A stretch of DNA of 64,000 bases from Acanthopagrus latus (taxonomy: Eukaryota; Chordata; Actinopteri; Spariformes; Sparidae): contig NC_051052.1 of the NCBI RefSeq assembly GCF_904848185.1, positions 10,693,471-10,757,470 of the forward strand. The letters are read 5' to 3'. Shown here one piece after another: positions 26,591 through 41,694 of the stretch (its first letter is position 1; every line of letters starts with the position of its first letter). The notes under the pieces are model-generated. The model was not told the origin of the DNA. It did no database searches and saw only the letters and a list, made by a program, of their open reading frames with translations. Both the position numbers and the translations under genes were made by a program.

Positions 26591-27697
26591 ATGTTCACCT
26601 TTTCACATAACGCACATGAATAAGATTCTATGTTTATACCAAAAATATCACTTAATGCAGGTTGGCGGTTGTTGTTTATATACAGTACAAAAGGAACTTC
26701 TGCAAAGACAGACAAACAGAAACCCTGATTATATCTCCCACACAGCTGAACGTGCTCAACAAACTGGGAATAAAGCAAAAAGAGGGGTAGCGTTGATTAT
26801 TGGCACAAACAGAAAACAAGACACCGGTATTATCCTTTTAAAGTTATATATTATACCCTCCAGCACCTTTGAAAAGAGGGCTTTCATCAAAACCTGCCTG
26901 GTGCCTTTACACAGACACAACAGGCTTTTCCTGAACTTGACGACCTGCTCCAAACAATAAGCAAAAAACGGTGCCAGTAGCAATACGGCCACAATTGCTG
27001 TGTCAAAAAAAGTCACTCTTCAGCAGCGGCAGTCCAGAAGTAAAAGCTTAGAGTATCAAGAACAGGAGCAAAGGTTCAGTGTGTAATAGGTGGTTCAGGT
27101 TCGTAACAGGTAGGTTTAAGATTCCACATGGAGGAAGAAGAGGTCACTCTACCGGCCGATGAAGATGAAGGGTGGGGGCTGAAAGGTTCATTCAACAAAA
27201 ATACATAAAAAAAAAAAAAGAAAAGAAGAAACTTGATGACCTTGGCAAGTGCATCTGTAGGAAACCATGCAGGACCGTTAAGCCTGTCCAAACAATTACT
27301 CAGACGTGTCTCAGGTCAGTCCTGAGGAAGTTCCTCGTCAGAATAAAACTGTCTTAGTAAATATTATTGTGGCGAGCTTCGGACTGCGTGTGGGATCCGT
27401 TTCGATTACACCGAATGTCAGAGTGGAAATGCAGAATAGAAAAAAAAAATCTTCAGGTGTTTCGTATTGCTTTTCTAAATGTAGGATTTCCGGTACTGCG
27501 AAGAATCTTGAAACTCGCCAACTGTGACGTGTTGGCAACTCTGACGAATTCCTACTGAGATATCCAAAAGAAAGGAAGCGAAACAAGGTCGGTATTGTAC
27601 AGCTGCAGAGGCAGGACACTCCACCAAGTGGCGTGAACTTGCAGATGAGATGTGGGTGGAGGCCGGGGGTGGGGGGGTGAGGTCATGAGTGGGTGAC
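26591..27697. other. spacer and probable yaf2 3'UTR
   Basis: AT-rich with no recognised gene. It lies directly downstream of the yaf2 stop on the minus strand, so part should be its 3'UTR. I did not find a convincing AATAAA close to the stop. Confidence 0.4.
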
Positions 27698-27950
27698 TCA
27701 GTGGGACTCCCCGTTGACCGAGCTCCCTTCGCCTCTCGGTGAGGAGGAGCGGGAAAGCCCCTTCTCTGTGTTTTCTGAGCTGGAGCCGTTCTGGCTGTGG
27801 TGGTCGGCCGTGGACGCGGCGCTGGACGACGAAGCCGAGGTGGATGTGGGCTTGGCCTTCTCCTTAAAGTCTGTTATGATGACCGTCAGGTCCCCGACCG
27901 TCACCTCTAGGTGCTGGGCGCTGCTCCGGTCGATGTTTTTTAACCTGGGC
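27698..27950 (-). CDS. yaf2: yaf2 last coding exon, RING1B-binding domain
   Basis: 83 codons plus TGA. It starts PRLKNIDRSSAQHLEVTVGD, continues LTVIITDFKEK, then a Ser/Ala/Thr-rich tail. Acceptor ctcaccag. Confidence 0.97.
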
Positions 27951-30443
27951 CTGGTGAGGGAGTGCAGGTGGTTGGGAAAAGTGAGAAAAAGGCATTGTAA
28001 GATGATTTCCTTGAAAATCCTGAATGAAGCTTTGTATTTGCTCTTGCGTTGCAACACTATCTTTCGATTTGATTCACCCTAGGGTGCCTTGATCTTTCTT
28101 CCAGACACTACTTTGAAATTTATTTCTGGTGTTTCCCACCCTCTTCACAGCAGTCTTTTGAAGTATTTCAAGATATATGACAACACATCAACCCAAACGT
28201 CAGGTGGCAACATAAACACCATCTACTGAGTTTATTCATGCATCCCCGCACTGTCTGATTCCCGCTGATCCCTCCGCCTCATGTGATCTTGTTTACCTCA
28301 TCTTCTTGTGACTGTTCTTCTTGAGCGCCGGCTCTCTGTCGCTCTTCTCCCTCTCTACCCTCTCCTTCTTTTCCTTTTTGGGCTGCGAGGGCAACACGAA
28401 CTGCTGCGTTACCTGCTGCTGCGAGACGAGCTGGGAGACGGGGCGAGGTTTCCTGATCCGGGGGAAGAGGAAAAGAGAAATAGACATCAGGTGGGTGGGT
28501 TGGGGGGGGACAGAGTGTGGCAGATTAATGAGAGGGAAAATCATGGCGGGCACATGGTTTCATGCTAGCGTACCACCACAATCAACAGCCAATAATCACT
28601 GCCAGTGCTTGTTAGGACGGAGCTGCTCAAGTGTTCTTAACTCTGGCAGCACGGGGCGACACACACTGAGTGCGTTCTGAATAAAACCCAAGGACTGAGC
28701 CATCTGTGAGATATGAGGTATACCTGCACAGGCTTGTTTTGAGAGCTGCTCAGAGGGGGTAAACACTGACGAGCTGGGATCTGCTTTGGTAAGCATGGAG
28801 AAGTGATAGGAGCTGGAAGTGTGCAAATTAACAGTCAATTCGAAACAAGATGCTCAAGAAAATCCAGCAAACTAAGAGCCGTGCGATGCTGAAATGTGAC
28901 CACAACTACACATCCAACAGAGCCACAAGTACATGTTGTCAGTACACAATAATATCTCACTATTTTAATAAATGCTAGCGTCAACATCAAATTTTAATCT
29001 TTTCGACCACATTCTTAAACATCAATATTGCAAGGATGACTACTGATACAAAATGTTAAAGGTTCAAAATGTAAACATTCAAAACTTCACAAAAATAATA
29101 ACAATAAATGTTGCTAGCATGATAACTGTCCAAGTCGAATGTTCTTGTGTTAGCAGTGTGAACAACAGCCGCTGGCAACAGGTCTTTAACAGAATTCAAT
29201 TTTTTAATAAATAATCATTGGTAATGTGGATATAATGACTGAGTGGGCAATGGAAGGCATGAGAAAAAAGAAGGAGAACGATCAGGTTAGATAAAAAATG
29301 ACATAACTTTGCTGCAATGAAGCCTTTGAACCAGTAAAAGACAACGCATGAACACTCGTGACACTTATAAATACACAAAATATATATACACAATATATAC
29401 AGTTTCCTATCAGGTTAACTATATAGCATTGATATATTGACCAGCCCTTTAAATACAGAGCTGACAACTCAAACTGTTGAGCGGAAGCTAGTTAGTGAGA
29501 GAGCCACAGCTAGCCTTAGCTACAGTTAAATTTCGCAACATATTCATAGCTTTTTCTTCAACTTAATAATATATTTTTCCAATCCAAAAGTGAAGTAATT
29601 CAGTTATCCTGCATGAATGAGGCTTCATCCAACCATGCAAAAAGTAACAGCAGTCAGACGTGTCCTGCTAAAACACTACTAGATAGCTTAGTGAAGTATG
29701 AAAAGCTGACGTGACCGTCTCAGTCCCTGACACCCTGGTTCTTTTTTCAGCATTGCTCCATTGCATAAACACATTAAATTCACAATATATCTCGTCACAT
29801 TATTTGGCCAACCAGCCTCTAAACCTTCAAACTTTTTTTCCCAGCTTCATCCCTTTTCAAGCTCCTGCTTTCCATTTCTGTAAGGTAGCAGAGTACATCA
29901 CATCTTCATCACAATGCCACACCCGATACGTTTTCCTTTTCTTCCCCTCCCTCAGGTGAAATGTCCAATTCTCCTGCACTGCAGTCTATCTGGAGAGCAT
30001 AAACAGCCGTAAGTGGTGTCAGCAGCAGGATCAGGGGCATGATCCCTCGCCGGCTACCCACCCCCGATCACTTTAAGTAGCGTTAATGGCTTCTGTCATC
30101 ATATAATTATATTTTCCATGTTGGTTTATTAAGATTCTAATTACAGGTAATGCACAACCAGAGTGATTTGTTTTTTGCCTTGGCTTGTTTCAGGCATCAA
30201 ATGTTATGGACCCTGATGATACACCTTCACAATATGGCCTCCGCAAAATGCTAACAGGCAAATCTCAAATCAAATATAACTGGAACACGGTTAACTAAAT
30301 GTTCTTCCTCGCAGTCACATTTCCATCCTCCGCGGATGTCTGCTGTCTAAAAAAAAAAAAGAAGAAGATATATTATGCAATTGGTCTGGCAACAGTTTTC
30401 ATGCATGAAGGCTGCGATCGTATTTCTGTGCAGGAGTGTGTGT

Positions 30444-30478
<35 letters not shown>

Positions 30479-33400
30479 GCACTGGCAAGAGCCCTAGCCG
30501 AGAGGCGAGCGCGCTGAAAAGGCCATCTGTTGAGGCAGCCTACACATCTAGTGTCGGATTTTTGCACGCACATAAACGCATCGAGACGCAGACACACTTA
30601 TATGTATGACTGCACCAATGCACACCGCTGCACGGAGACACTGCACCAAAAAGGCCAAAGGGGTGGTGTGGAAAATCAAAGCTGGGTGCAAATGAAAACG
30701 TACGCACGCATTATCGAAACGAATCAACAGACAACACCGAGGCACGTTGAGGCGCGTGCACACGGCTTGTGCACGCGCGCGCACACACACACACACACCA
30801 CTCAGCAGTGAGCAGATGAAGCACGAGGGCATGATGAGAACTGCAGAAGAGCACAGTGTGTTTTCTGAGCCATGTTGAGCAGTCGCATCCGCAATTAGAG
30901 CTAAATATTAACACCTTCTTCATCCACCGGCCAGGTTTTACAGCTGCTCATAATTCCAACAACAGATCAGCACATTAAGTATAAAATATGTATCTTAGAC
31001 TTTAAAGGAGACATACTGTTCTCATTTTCAGGTTTATAATGGTATTTTGGGTTACGACTAAAATAGGTTTACAGGCCCAAAAAACACATCAGTTTTCTCA
31101 CTGTGTGCAGTGCTGCAGCTCTGTATCCACCCTCTGTCTGAAACACTCTGTTTTAGCTCCTGTCTCTTTGAGTTTCCCTACTCCTGAGTACCCAGTCTGC
31201 TCTGATTGGTCAGCTCACACATGCCTGAGCCAGCACAGCTGACAACAGCAGAGTAGCTGTGCTAAATCAATCAAAAATCAAAAATCAAAGAGACTAACTA
31301 GATTATGCGAATGTGCGATATGTTGACGTAGATGGCACAATGTCACAGAATTAAAACCGGGACTACTGATGAGGCGTTTCGGGAGCAGTGTTTTCTGTGG
31401 GAGACTGGAGCTTCTGTTTGTGTGGACATTGGCCTTTTTCACTTTCATGATCTTCACCTTTAAAAAAGGTGCACTATGTGGTTTTGGAGATGACATTTTA
31501 ATCAGATGAGAAAGATCTGCATCGACTGATTCTCTTTAATACAGTAAATATTAAGTTCCTGGGTTTGAATTTCATCTTCAAAACTCTGTAGTGCCCCTTT
31601 AAGCTATGCATTGCATGGATGCTCTGGCAGTGTGCCTCTGTTGCAATGCACAACAGCTTCACTCAAGTGTACTAACCTGTGTGTGAACCCTTTGAAAAGT
31701 ATCCCAATTACAAAACACTGGCCTCCAGGTGCTTTCGTGAGAAATGTGCTCTTGCTCTTGTAATTTTAAGGGGCGTGAAGCAGTCCAAGAACAGAGCGTA
31801 CGAAAATCCATCCTCGAAATTAGTCTGAGCACGAGGCCAAGTGTTTTTGTGCAATGCGACACATTTTTGCCAAAAAAGAGCCTCGGTGTCCTATTTAGCT
31901 TAATTTAGTGGCTTTTACCTTGTTTTCAAAGAGGAGACACATCTAATCGAGGCTGCTGGTCTGCTGTTGTTAAACACCAGTGAGATGACCTAAATTGGGG
32001 GCCCAGCTTTTAAAGAGTCTCTCCCGCAATCAGTTTTTTTTTTCCCTTCCTCCTCAGTTATCATTGCCTCCACGGAACATGCGGCGATGCTAGCGCGGCT
32101 AGAGTGAAATGCAAATGGGTCTCTTGGCCTACATAACTGTCTTGATAGGGAGGAGATGTACAGTAGAGATCCTCTAATATGTCTGTCTCGTCAGCAGCAC
32201 GACACTGCAGTAGTGCTGACACCTCTTTAAATAAAAAGCAGAGGCCGCTCAAAGTCCTCTGGTAGCCGCTCTCCTCGACTTCCTAGTCTACCCAAGCGCA
32301 ATAAAGACACAGGCTCTTTTTTTCTGGAGCTCGAACACAAAGTAGATGTTGTCACAACAGAGTGGACCATCCCGCCCTCGGGGCCACGCGTTACTGCAGC
32401 CAAAAAATGAAAAAGAAAAACAAGGCGACTCTCTGACTGCCTCATTCATAGCTTCCCCTTTTTAGTTCATTTGATTTCTGTTCAGGATGTTATTATGTGT
32501 CTTCCTTCTATGTAATTTACTGCACACAAAACAGATCAATTACTGCTGTCTCATTAGGATGTTTTGCTTGAAGTGCGATCAAGGAAAAATGTCACCTGAG
32601 ACTAATCGTGATCCTTTCTATTTAAGGCTGCACGTGCCTGAGAGCGTATCAACATATTTTGTACATCCAATCTTCTCCGTGTATTACAGTGGAGTAGATT
32701 TTCACTAATAGAGCCAGTTCAATAACCTGGAGGTGAAAGAGGAGACGGACAACCTGATGTTACGTGGAGGCCCAGCAGCAGCCCTAAACAGAGCTGCCTC
32801 TGTTAACCCAATCAGATGGTTATTATCTTAGCACTTAGGACTCCGCTGCTGGCCTCCATCTGGAGGCCGAGTGTGTGTGTTTGTGCGTGTCTATTGATTT
32901 CGACAGGGATTTCTGTGCCTAATGCAACGGGCCTATTCTTTCTGTCATTAACACTGCGTGTTTGAGCTGTTGTTCCAAACAACATTTGCTCCACTCACAC
33001 CATCTATTACACGGCAGCTAATGGAGTCCCACATGAGGGAATTACGTTCCACTTTGTTACCACAAGGTGTGTCATGGAAAAGTCTCCGTCTTTCAGCGGG
33101 GGAGGTCAAAGAAAAACAATGCATGGTTGATCACAATCTCTTAACTTTGGGGGTTTTAATTCAAGGATTGAGAGTTTTGATTTTATTAATCAGCTAGCTG
33201 GAGATAACTAGGCTTATCTTTACCTTTAGCCCAAACTCTTTTTTTGTATGTATATTACAGTTTGCAAGCACTGCTGTCGCAACAACAACATTACAGTCAA
33301 AGCCAAGAAAAGCCCAATGTTTCTTCTTCTTCTTTGGATCAGGCAGACTAGATGCTGCCATGTCGTACTGCTGCCCTCTACCGAATGCAAATCACCCAAT

Positions 33401-34238
33401 TATCTAGGTTGAGTAAATTATACATTTTCTCCAACTGCTTCCAGGTATTTTGAATGTCTTCCCACTTTGAGGCAATGCTGGGAGTAAATTCAATTACATT
33501 TTCTTGTTACACAGAAAATAAAGTACCCAAAAAAGGTACCGCTGGTACTGGTATGAAATTCCAGGCACCAGTATTCGTTAAATTTGAACGGTACCCAACC
33601 CTAGACATAGCCTCGAAATATTACTATTACGCCAAGCCCTACAGAAACGTTTTTTTCGTTTTATTTACCCCTGCAGCTGGTGCCGCCTCAATGAATGCAG
33701 GATTCTTTAGCTGATCATCATCGTTAGGTCGTGTGAAACTGCAATGACATCACCTTAAACACAAACACAAACACACTTTTGTGATCCTTTCACCGACAGC
33801 CAAACAGAGGAACATCTGCTGGAAGTTAACTGACAATTGCCTGGTTTTGCACACCAGTTGCAGTTGGCGAGTGGGATGTCCATAAAAGCACAAGGGACAA
33901 TTCACTAACCAATCAATGGTTTGAATATCAGGACCCCCCCCACAAAAAAAGCTTCGACTCAAGTTAAGTTCTATGACCTAGATAAGATCATTCTAGTGTT
34001 TCCAGAGCGTACCAATCAAACTTCTTCCATATTTGGTTTTGATCAAACATATAAAAATAAGCATAACTTTAAACCCCGTCATCTCAAACTCTTTTACAGC
34101 TCTAGCTTTGAACCGCGAGCTTAAAGACAAACTCATCTTGAGCTGCAGACTGGAGGGGCTGGAAAGCAAAAAAGCTGCCACTGATCCCTCACACATTTCA
34201 CCGACAGGGGAACTCTGGCTGACCCCTTTCTAAATATG

Positions 34239-34279
<41 letters not shown>

Positions 34280-35798
34280 CTATCCCTATCTCCTCTCGAC
34301 CCTTTTGCACTCTCATCCTCCCTTCAATGCACCCACTGACCTCACACTCCTCCAGTCCTGGCCTGTGCTCCTCCCAGAAGCAACACCACCAGAACCTATC
34401 TCCTCCAGCTCTGATTGGGTCACGGCCTCCGACCAAATGTTTGCCCATGAAAATTTCAGTAGGTGGTCGAATTATGACTCAGAGTGGTTTGGCCAGACCG
34501 ACCAAAGTTTCTGCCACAGTGGACAAGCAGGTCACGGATGCCGCAGCAAACAGACTCAGCAATTGACACAGATGGTGTAGTGGGGTGTGCGTGAGGCCAG
34601 AATCTGTTTACAGACGATCCACAACACACAAAAAAAGACCACTTTGAAAAACCTCTAAATGTACCACAGACAATGGGATTAACAATTCAAAGACTTTTCA
34701 ATAAAAACAGCACTCAAGCAAGTGTTTGATTTGTTTTGACCCCAGTGGAATGAGCAGTTTGGTTGTAAAATCAGCGACGATCGGGTTGTGGCCTCAATAT
34801 TTTTTCAAATATTCCAACACAGTCACTCTCGATTCTTCACAGACACTGTGCACGTTTTGACAGAGACCTACTTTCTACCAAACTATGCCTACCTACTGTT
34901 TATCTCCACACAAGAAGGAGGAAACCATTCAAGGTTTATTATGTTTTTGGGTGGACGGACCCTTGTAAAGCTGAACACAGATGTAAGAAATCCACAACCT
35001 GAAGTGTTTGTGCAAGGTTCATACAAATGAGGTGCGGGGATGTCGCTGCGGTATTTTTTATTTTTTTTCAAAGTCTCTTGCTTTGGAAGTCTTTTCTTTT
35101 GAAATACATATTCATGTATGCATGTATATTCAAAGCTCAAAATAGTTGTCTCTAGAGGCGTCCCAATAGCTCAGCTAGTGGAGCATGCACCCCATGTACA
35201 GATGTTTGCGTCCTCGCAGGCATAGATGTGTCCTCGCATGTACTGGTGTTGTGTCCTCACATGTACAGAGGCTGCATGCCCCCCACCACCCAGTTGCTCT
35301 CATCCTGTTTCCTGTCAACGCTTCACCTCATCTGTCCAATAAAGCCATGAAAAAGGCCAAAAAAAACCCCAGAAAACAATGGTGTCTCTAATACTGATTA
35401 TTCCAGGCATCGACTCTCTAAAATGCTGTTTGGTAACGTGGTAGCGTGGCATTGCACTCAAAAGACGGCAGTACTGAACTCCACAGATGTTTGGACTGCT
35501 CGCTAACATTTGTCGAGTACATTGTGTGGTGAGCAAACAGCCCACAGGACAGCCGATGGACTGAAAATAGCGGACTGGAGTGCGCTACTATAAACAACTC
35601 TCATCTCGCTGCTCTGTGATGATTGTAAGATCATTGTGAAATAGCTCGTTTTATGCCCTGTTGAACACTCTCTCAATCTAGATGTAGGTGTGTGTGTGTG
35701 TGTGTGTTTCAGGTTTCTCTATCAGCGGGTTGTAGGCTGCTCCTGGGAGCTCCTCCAACCCGATGATTAATGTCTCTCCCTGCCTGTACATGCTACCG

Positions 35799-35854
<56 letters not shown>

Positions 35855-35964
35855 GAGAGAGAGAGGGGGAGACAGATGGCTCTCTACGTCCTGTGGTTTA
35901 TGACACCTTCTACAGCCCGCTAGCCACACTATATACCACATTCTCCTCTCGCATACAGGCCTGG

Positions 35965-36020
<56 letters not shown>

Positions 36021-39000
36021 CAGTATGTCATGCATCAGTGTCACCGCAGTAATTACAGGCTTATCACGTAGCCATAATCTTGAGCCACAGTGACGTGATA
36101 ACAGCCAGCTTCATTGTCCTCGGTGTACATGCAGTGTTTGTATGCTGTGCGAGCGCTAAAAAAACAGTAAGCCACGCGACAGAGCAGAGTGTGCCTTACT
36201 TACACAGAGGATGTTGTCGTGTAGATGAGATGGGTGAACACTGATTGGCTGTGTACAATATGTTTTACCCGCGTGATGCCTTTTTAAAGATGGGTATCAA
36301 TCACTTTACTGTAGCGCGTTTTTTCTTTCAAAATAAATAACATGTTTTGTCGCTCTCTAGCTGCAGATCTGGGTCACGAAACCTTTGTCAGCATCTGTTG
36401 TTGCCAGTTCTAAAGATAATACACCTCTTGCCCTTACCACTTAGACCTTCGCCTCTGTTTTGCATCTTAAGAGGACGGCCAGATTCTTGTTGGTACAGAG
36501 GCGTAGAGCCAACTGTCCAAATAGCTGTTTTTAGGAGACACACTTCAATGAGAGGGTAATCAGAACTCGTATTGCGGTCCTTTCCTAAAAACACTTGCTG
36601 CTATGCTTTTGTCCTGGTAGCTAAGTAGCTAGGGAGCTAATGTTACTTTGTACGTTACGTTGTTATTACTGATGTGTGTACAGTCCAACATTTCGATGTA
36701 TTTCAATTACAACTGGTCAGGGTAGGGAAGGGGGATTGTTGCAGTTGCCCTGATGCACTGTAGTGCCACTACACCCGTCTCGAAGCTTGAAGTCCCCTGC
36801 GACGGGGGCACTTGAAAACAAGGGAGTAGGAACTGGAACTGAGCCACAGTCGCTCATGAAAAACGCACACGAACAAAAAACAAACCAAAAAAAGGCCTGG
36901 ATGCGTTTCATTAATCCCTCTGCTTTTCTGTGTATGTGACGCTGATATGCAGCACCAAAAGCGTTGCACAACGGTATACAACAACCCCAGCACTTCCATT
37001 ATTAGCACTTAAGGTGAATGAGCACACGCGACTCCGAGGTGAGTCGAACGTGTTGCTCTCTGCCAGTCGCACATTTCGTGTAATCAGACCGGGTAATTAA
37101 CACCGACATTAACACAGCTGCTAAAAGGTTTGGCTTTCTCCCACGCGCCCTGCCTACCCAAGCGCCAGATTAGTTTCTGATTTTAAAGGATTTGTTTAAT
37201 TGTGACCCTGTGAAAGGCTGTAAAAAAAAAGGGAGGAGGAGTATAAACCTTGCAGAGGAAGCCAATAATATGTCTGATAGAGATGTAAGGCGAGGGTAAC
37301 TGACTTTATTGCCAAAAGGGAAAACTCTGTATTCCAGTCTTGTCGGAATGAGTGCGCGCACAGGCAGCGGAACAATATGGAAGCACGGCTAATTCACACT
37401 TTACACTGTGCATTTCAAATGGATACATTTGTCTTCAGGCTGCATTTTAATGCATACACATACTGCATTATATATTACTATTCCATGGCAGCTACACACA
37501 CACACGCACACTTCTGTTACTAATGCAGCTCTTTGCAGAGGATAAACAGACAGAAAAGAGGGATAATGGATGCTTTACTTTTTTGCCGAAGTTCTGTGCT
37601 GCATTTTGATCCCAAATTCAGGATCCATCCTGTCGTGTGAGCACAGTGCAGTCGACTGTCTGCCGTGGCTCAGTTTCTGTTCCGCATGATCAGATAGCTC
37701 CTGCAGACTGATCGGTATCTCGTAGTCACGCAAAAAGCTTCTAAATGGCAACACTTTCATTAGAAATATTTGCATCAGAGTTCTTTTCTCCCCGCGGCTT
37801 GTTTTTCATTTTTTCCAATGGCGGTTTCATTTCACTGGAATGTCAATGATTTACAGCGTTTCTCTGTTTTATACCATCGTAAACCAGTTATCTTTGAGGT
37901 TCTGACTGAACAAGACATTTTACGTGTCACCTTGGAGTTTGGGAATATGTTTCTTCTGAGTGCAGCCTGACTTCAGGGCCTTGGTACTTCCCTCAGTCCT
38001 TCCCCTGCGTTTATGTTTGGTTAGAATGTAGAGCTGCGACGATTAATTGATTTAGTCAACGAAACAACTACTTCGATAGTCAGTAAGTCATTTCAGTGAT
38101 TGTTCAAGCAAATCTTCTGCAACATTTGCTCGTTCCAACATCTTAAATGCTTTTTTTGAGTGTCATTTATGACATGAATGTTTGAGACCATTAGTTGGAC
38201 AAAAGAAGCAATCTGAAGACATCACTTGTCAATTTTCTGACATTTTATAGATGTTAAACGATTAATCGTGATTGTAAAACCATTCGACAGATTGATCAAT
38301 AATGGAAATAAACTGTACACAATGAAACAAAAACTCTTAACTGACACTTTGTAAAGAGCTGCAGTCGAGCCAACCGCACAAGAACAACCCGATTTTCAGT
38401 TTGTGCGCTGCACATGAGCCGCGAGGGTGAGCTTGTGCTGTCGTCTATAAAAAAGGCAACATCTAAAAAGCCAAATGCTGACGGCTCGTGCTTGTTTGAC
38501 AAAATCTGCACATCAGTCAATCTGTCACCGGGAGACGCCCTGGGTTAAGTTCAACTCCTAGAGAGAGAGAGAGAGAGAGAGAAAGAGGGGCAGGTAGACA
38601 GAGTCAGATAGAGAGCAAACACGAAAGGTGGGTAGAAAGTGAACACAAAACGCGAGAGAGCCAACGGCGAAGAGAGGGAGAGGACTGATAGGAACATGAT
38701 CGAGCTCACTGTCTTGACCTGTAGAGACAGAATGCTGCTAAACAAGCTCCTCGTGCACACAGCCAGTGTTTCCCTGGTGGCAACTGGCTTGTCAGAGCTC
38801 AGCTCGGTGAACAGATGCAGGTGGTGTAGGCGAGACACCAGAGAAGGTCACACACACACACACGCACACACACACGCCGCTCTATTACACCCAGTAGTAT
38901 TTGGCTGAGGGCGGTGTTTGGATTCGGGTCTGTCAGCACCACTTCACATGACATTTTCAGCTTTATTCCGAGACAGGAGCGCTTCAGCTTCCAATCTGAC

Positions 39001-41631
39001 AGTTTTAAACATTAAGATGATACTCTAATCCAGGGCGAGTCATAATGGGTGCACTGAGAGAGGCCCCCATCGAGTTTCTGGCTCAAGGACGCTCTGCCTG
39101 AGCATTTCAGCCGCTGCAGGACTCAAACCTGTGACCTTGCACTTATCAACGCAGCCTCTTTTTAAACAGCGACGCAGCTTGTGCTGTGACTTTTCTCCTT
39201 CCTGGTGGGTTTCAAAGGCTGGGGCTGAGCTCAAAGAGTGGCAGGAAGAGCGACGTCTTGAGGGTAATGAGGGCTGCGTGATACGTTTGAAGCACAAACG
39301 GCTGCATCAGGTTTGTGACCGGGGGAGCATTTTTTTTCTCTATAAAGCACTTCCAATTCGACTTTCCAGCCGTGCAAGTTTCTTTTCCAAGCCGCTGACA
39401 GAATTAGCGAGTCAATCAGCCACTTCGCCTCTTTGTCACTGCCGTCTCCCTCTCCCATTTCACTCGTCCTGACGATAAGCCAGTCCAATCCCGCTGATGT
39501 ATCCCTGTCTTCAGTCAAAGTCGACGGCACGCCTTCAATCAGCCACCAGCTCCGGGGTCCCTGCAGTAGATCACGTCTCCATATCAGAGGGATCTTTAGG
39601 CTTTGCGAAGCCTCACCTCCATAAAACAGTCATCTTTATCTCTCGACGGCTGTCGGCTTTCAAACCCTCCGCATCATAAAATAGTCCTCCGTCGCGTCCG
39701 CGGATGTTGGATTTATTTGGCATGCATCATCTGGAGCGCTTGCTGAAAAGATCGGAGCTGATTTGTCGATTAACAGATTTGAGTATCCTTTAAGCAAAAG
39801 TAGTCAAAATTCTCAGATTCCAGCTTCTGAAAAGGTGCAGTTTGTAGTTTTGGGAAAGAAATTTCATCAGTCAATCAGAAGAGAAAGATCTTTTTATGCT
39901 TAGACAACCTAAATAAACAAAGTCTCTTAACAGACTACACTTCAGTTTCATACTGTTTTACTTTGTTGTGGCGGACCCTGCCACCTTTTTAGAATCAAAC
40001 AGTGTTCCTGGGGTTTATTCATTCAGTTATGGAGATGGTAAATATTTAGAGTTTGTATTTCTGCTCCACTAACGCAGATACCCTTTAACTGAGAATATTT
40101 CCTGTTTTTCATTTCCTCTACGCGATAAATGAATTAATATCTTCTGGTTGTAGACAGAATGAGACATTAGAGGGCGTCATCTTGGACTTTTGGGAACACT
40201 GATCCAACATTTTTCCACCACGTTCTGACATTTTAATGCCCAAACAACTAACCAAGAAATGAGAAATTCGCTATAACAGATCAATCACTGATGAAAGGAA
40301 CTGTTAGCCGCAGAGTTGATACAGATCCTGGCCAGGAAAAAGAGACATTTATATGCCGTTAGATGACAGGCTGATTTAAACGCGCTCTCACAGCACCCAC
40401 ATTGGCCGTCAAACCTGTGACCTTCAGGCTGCGGGACGCTGGACTCTCCACGCCTGTGTCAGGCATTAATTCATTACTCCACAGTAATGGCTCAGTCATG
40501 CTTGTTTAGTAACCAGCCAGGGAATTTTGCCATGCCCTACATTTATATTCCGCGTGCCGTTTTGCCCTTTAGCACCTTTCGGCTTGCTCGCCGAGAAATC
40601 CGCTTGTCTGTTGTGTTCACTCGTTAACAGCTGCGACCACCTGTGTGGCCATTTTGCTGCAGCATTAGTCCGGCGTGTGCCGTGAGTGTGTGTGCGTGGA
40701 TACAAAATTTAAAAAAACAAAACAAAAAACTATGTCTGCAGCACTGCAGTTGAAAAAGTGGGTTGTTATCATTAAATACTCTCACGGACGTTTTTCTAAA
40801 TTTGTCATCAGGCGTCGGGGGGTGTGAGCGAGGGAGTTCTGGGTCCTCGTGTCCTTGCCAACTTTCCCCCGCTGCCCAGATGGGTGAGACAAAAGGGTGT
40901 CGGAGCGTTTTCAGCGACGCGAGGTATCAGACAGGTTCTTGGCGAAGCTGTGGGCCGCTTGTTTTGAACGGAAGCACACACACACACACCCCCACACACA
41001 CACACAGACACACACACACACACAGAGTCCCTGGAGTGTCCTCTCAACAATCCAACCCAACAGCAGCATGGCCGCTGCTCACTCTCCGCGTCTGCCTGAG
41101 CACACACTGTGCACTTGAGCGCATTTGTGTACGAACATGCATGCAGTCATGTGTGAAATTTGCATGTTGAGTGCATCTGTACGTGTGTGTGCGTGCGCGT
41201 CTCTGATGACAGCAGGCTGATTAAGCTGTTGCATAGTAATGAGCTATGGCTGTCTGTCTGGCAGCTGCTCTGACAACCTCTTTTCACAACTAGCCCTCCC
41301 ACACACACACACACACAAGTGCATGCACCAACACGAGCAAAACCCACAATTCTGAAAAGGCATCAAAGCTGACAACCGCACTGATGTGTTGTTGTTGTTG
41401 TAGTTAAATCATTGGGAAAGTTGTGCTAACACGGGAGAGAATAAGCGGCCATGCATTAAAGAGCAAGCGCTCACACACGCGCACACACACACACTTCCTG
41501 TCCTTCACCCTTTGTTGTGTTTTCATCCTAATAATGACTGCCACTCAGGGATAACAGTCACCAATGTCAGGACAAACATCAGTGCTGCACAGAGTGTGTG
41601 TGCACCTAGTATTTGTATGCTTGAGCATACA

Positions 41632-41694
<63 letters not shown>

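Noticed and set aside
35160..35235. possible tRNA gene
   Set aside because: An A-box-like head only, no intact B box or cloverleaf; it is the head of a SINE.
35678..36093. open frames of 107-117 codons over the dinucleotide repeats
   Set aside because: Thr/His and Val/Cys repeats produced by (CA)n and (GT)n.
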